A stretch of DNA of 34,611 nucleotides from an uncultured Candidatus Thioglobus sp. (lineage in GTDB: Bacteria; Pseudomonadota; Gammaproteobacteria; PS1; Pseudothioglobaceae): contig CAJQRX010000034.1 in assembly GCA_905612405.1 (NCBI GenBank), forward strand, positions 1 through 34,611, given 5' to 3'. Below, piece by piece: positions 32,674 to 34,611 of this stretch. Position 1 is the stretch's first letter; the number at the start of each line of letters is the position of its first letter. The notes beneath the pieces are model-generated. The model had not been told where the DNA came from and did no database searches. It worked only from the letters and a program-made list of their open reading frames with translations. The translations under genes were made by a program, and so were the position numbers.

Positions 32674-32692
32674 AATTGAATATATTTCAATT
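32674..32692. promoter_or_regulatory. Candidate LysR-type operator upstream of the Rieske gene
   Basis: AATTGAA (32674-32680), centre TATAT, TTCAATT (32686-32692) is a perfect inverted repeat. Its inner part TGAATATATTTCA (32677-32689) fits the LysR T-N11-A box. It lies about 80 bases before the Rieske start and just after the LysR stop. Confidence 0.4.
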
Positions 32693-32701
32693 AATAAAGA
32701 G

Positions 32702-33592
32702 TCATGATTTTGAAATTAGAAAATCTCTAAGAATTTTGACATTTTCTGGGAGTAAGTCTTCTTTCTCACTCATGATGTAAATCGCAGAAGGTGCAGGTAT
32801 TGATGTGTCGCCGAGAACAACTAGCTCACCACTATCAATTTTAGGTTTACACAAGTGTTTCCATCCTAATACTATTCCCATTCCATCGGAAGCTGCCTGA
32901 AGAGCAATCATATAATTATTAACGTGTGTTCCTGGTGAAATTTTTCCTTTATAGCCTAAAGCGTTAAACCACGAAAACCAATTAGACCAATTTTTATCTT
33001 TAGCCCTGAGATGAATAAGAGGAGCCTGTGCTAAATCTTCAACAGAAGCATTCGGAAATTCTTTAGCAAAACTAGGGCTACATAATGGTACAAGCTCGTC
33101 TTGAAAGAGCGTATGTTTCTGATTTGATTCATTTTCAACAAAACCGTAGGCAATTTTTAAATCAACAGCAATACCTTGGGAGTCTGGATTATCAGTTACA
33201 TGCTGATTGACTGGAATTTCTGGATGTTGTTTCCAAAATTCAGCTAAATGAGGTGGGAGCCAAAGAAAAGAGATCGCAGTAGTAGCACTAATAATTACCT
33301 CTTTGTCTGTAGCTGAGCGCCTAAGATTTGCAAGCGTTGAAGAAATAGCAGTAAAACTACTTTGAAGAACAGCAAATAGAGACTCTCCATGATCAGTTAA
33401 ATTATTACCATGATGCTTTCTATCAAATAATGAAAGCCCTAGTTCGGTTTCTAAGAACTTAATTTGATGACTTACCGCGCCTGGAGTAACTCCAAGTTCT
33501 TCAGCAGCTCCCTTAAAGCTTCTATGGCGAGCAGCTGTCTCAAAGGTTGCAAGAGAGGTTAAGGGTGGTAATTTATAGTATCTACGAGACAT
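32702..33592 (-). CDS. LysR-family transcriptional regulator (GcvA-like)
   Basis: The 296-residue protein has the N-terminal winged helix-turn-helix at about residues 8-67 (PLTSLATFETAARHRSFKGA, then LGVTPGAVSHQIKFLE, then LFDRK) and a C-terminal substrate-binding domain at about 92-295. The PPLTSLATFETAARHRSF start resembles GcvA-like regulators. An AGGAAA lies before the ATG. It is encoded upstream of the Rieske gene on the same strand, 105 bases apart, and divergently from the flavoprotein gene, so it may control both. The inducer is probably a betaine or N-methyl amino acid (inference). Confidence 0.92.
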   Translation of the reverse strand: MSRRYYKLPPLTSLATFETAARHRSFKGAAEELGVTPGAVSHQIKFLETELGLSLFDRKHHGNNLTDHGESLFAVLQSSFTAISSTLANLRRSATDKEVIISATTAISFLWLPPHLAEFWKQHPEIPVNQHVTDNPDSQGIAVDLKIAYGFVENESNQKHTLFQDELVPLCSPSFAKEFPNASVEDLAQAPLIHLRAKDKNWSNWFSWFNALGYKGKISPGTHVNNYMIALQAASDGMGIVLGWKHLCKPKIDSGELVVLGDTSIPAPSAIYIMSEKEDLLPENVKILRDFLISKS

Positions 33593-33970
33593 AATTGTTT
33601 CCTAAATGTTGAATCTAAGTATACTTACTAATAGTATTCATAATAGTCCTTATTTAACTCTACTAGGCTAAATATTTAGATTTAATTAATACTAAGAGTA
33701 ATTAATGCATAATTTTTATTATGCTTTATCTAGGCGTTAATATTACACAATTAGCTAAATATATTTAAAATAATATAGAATTAGTACGTATTGAACAAAT
33801 CTTAAACGAAGTAAATATTTTTTATTTATGAATAGAATTATTTTCACTTTGGTTTGAATTTTTTAACCACTCAGTGTTTTCAATTTAAAGATAATAATGA
33901 TAACTAAAAAACTAGATTTTATTTAAATTTAAGCTTTCATTTCTATAAACAAAAAAACAAGGAGTTTAGT
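33593..33970. promoter_or_regulatory. Divergent control region between lysR and the flavoprotein gene
   Basis: This 378-base AT-rich region contains no gene that I can support. Near the lysR start the minus-strand -10-like TATACT (33618-33623) is overlapped by an inverted repeat ATACT-TACTAAT-AGTAT (33621-33637), a position suited to autorepression by LysR. The rest up to 33958 is AT-rich with no clear -35/-10 pair for the flavoprotein gene, whose AAGGAG site is at 33959-33964. Confidence 0.35.
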
Positions 33971-34611
33971 ATGTCTTTACCAAGTCAAGCCGAATATGTT
34001 ATTGCTGGTGCAGGAATTCATGGATTATCAACTGCATGGAGATTAGCTGAGCGATTAACTGCTGATGGGGAGGGTGTTAATGGACGTATTGTAATAATTG
34101 ATAAAGCAGACAGAATTGCAGCTGGAGCAACTGGAATTGCCTGTGGTGTTGTTCGTAATAATTATTTTCAACCTGCCATGAGAAAGTTGATGGCTCATTC
34201 AGTTAGTATTTGGGAAAGTGATCCAGATGCATTTAGTTATCATCCAAATGGATATATGCAAATTTCATGTGAAAAAATGCGTGAGGATGTTAAGCAAATT
34301 CATGCTGAGCAAGCTGCGATAGGCTATGAAAGCGTATTTATTGAAGGTGAGAAAGAGTCGCGTGACTATATGCTAAATATGTTCGATGATTGGCAAGCGC
34401 AAGGAATTACATCGGTTCTTCATGAAAAGCCTGGTGGCTATGCTAACAATGTTAAAGCAATGGAAGGTCTTTCTAAAAAAGTATTAGATTTAGGTGTTAC
34501 TGTAGTTCTTGAAACTGAGATAACAGGTTTTGTTTCTGAAGGAAATGGTCAAAGAGTTACTGCAGTTGAGACAGATAAAGGAACAATTGCATGTGATAAT
34601 TTAATTATTGG
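33971..34611 (+). CDS. FAD-dependent oxidoreductase, sarcosine/dimethylglycine oxidase-like (N-terminal fragment)
   Basis: The frame starts at ATG 6 bases after AAGGAG and is open to the right edge, so 213 N-terminal residues are seen. It has the FAD-binding AGAGIHGLSTAWR block (Gly13, Gly15, Gly18) and a second conserved region AAGATGIACGVVRNNYFQPAM, followed by YHPNGYMQIS. This is the DAO family pattern of sarcosine oxidase beta subunits, dimethylglycine dehydrogenases and N-methylglutamate dehydrogenase subunits. These remove N-methyl groups oxidatively and pass them to tetrahydrofolate. Whether a GcvT domain or other subunit genes follow cannot be seen. It is divergent from the LysR gene, which may regulate it. 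Confidence 0.85.
   Translation, partial: MSLPSQAEYVIAGAGIHGLSTAWRLAERLTADGEGVNGRIVIIDKADRIAAGATGIACGVVRNNYFQPAMRKLMAHSVSIWESDPDAFSYHPNGYMQISCEKMREDVKQIHAEQAAIGYESVFIEGEKESRDYMLNMFDDWQAQGITSVLHEKPGGYANNVKAMEGLSKKVLDLGVTVVLETEITGFVSEGNGQRVTAVETDKGTIACDNLII

Noticed and set aside
1..34611. CRISPR array, tRNA, rRNA, insertion sequence or prophage
   Set aside because: No regularly spaced repeats, cloverleaf-like genes, transposase or phage proteins were seen on either strand.

Overview
The window is AT-rich bacterial chromosome with short intergenic gaps. Gene content (complete 2-oxoglutarate dehydrogenase E1/E2, MsrA, Amt, a dense set of methylated-amine and betaine genes) fits a free-living marine gammaproteobacterium. 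The SUP05/Arctic96BD-19 (Thioglobus/Pseudothioglobus) group is my best guess, from general resemblance only; no marker gene such as rRNA is present. I saw no tRNA, rRNA, insertion sequence, phage gene or CRISPR array.

Bases 1-9.8 kb hold mixed, mostly single-gene or small units: the N-terminus of an AI-2E/PerM-type permease running off the left edge, msrA with a MoeB/ThiF-type adenylyltransferase, a small membrane protein, a repeat-built coiled-coil protein, a DUF393 protein with a MATE exporter, a pirin, a class I glutamine amidotransferase-like protein, a CWC/DUF5522 protein, a uridine-phosphorylase-like enzyme, a cytochrome c lipoprotein, a VOC protein and peptide deformylase. At least two very small genes lie here: a 45-residue membrane protein overlapping def by ATGA, and a 21-residue Lys-rich peptide on the minus strand.

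Bases 10-15.6 kb carry amt with a small single-span membrane protein and a clear terminator, facing sucAB on the minus strand. SucB seems to lack the usual peripheral-subunit-binding domain.

From 15.9 kb to the right edge almost every gene concerns methylated nitrogen compounds and one-carbon units: a betaine-homocysteine methyltransferase, an XRE-cupin regulator, a GmaS-like glutamine synthetase relative, the three N-methylglutamate-synthase-like subunits MgsA/B/C, an uncharacterised 128-residue protein, a DUF1989-GcvT fusion, a glycine betaine/proline-type ABC transporter (proX, proV and a two-permease-domain ProW), folD, a Rieske oxygenase resembling glycine betaine monooxygenases, a LysR regulator, and the start of a sarcosine/dimethylglycine-oxidase-like flavoprotein cut by the right edge. 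Together these suggest import of betaine, methyl removal by methyltransfer and by oxidation, capture of one-carbon units on tetrahydrofolate, their oxidation by FolD, and assimilation of methylamine through gamma-glutamylmethylamide and N-methylglutamate. The N-methylglutamate dehydrogenase expected to complete the last route is not in the window, unless the truncated flavoprotein gene begins it.

The most notable non-coding signals are a structured leader of about 190 nt before gmaS that ends in a terminator-like hairpin next to the ribosome-binding site, two hairpins between proX and proV, and a palindromic T-N11-A box before the Rieske gene.
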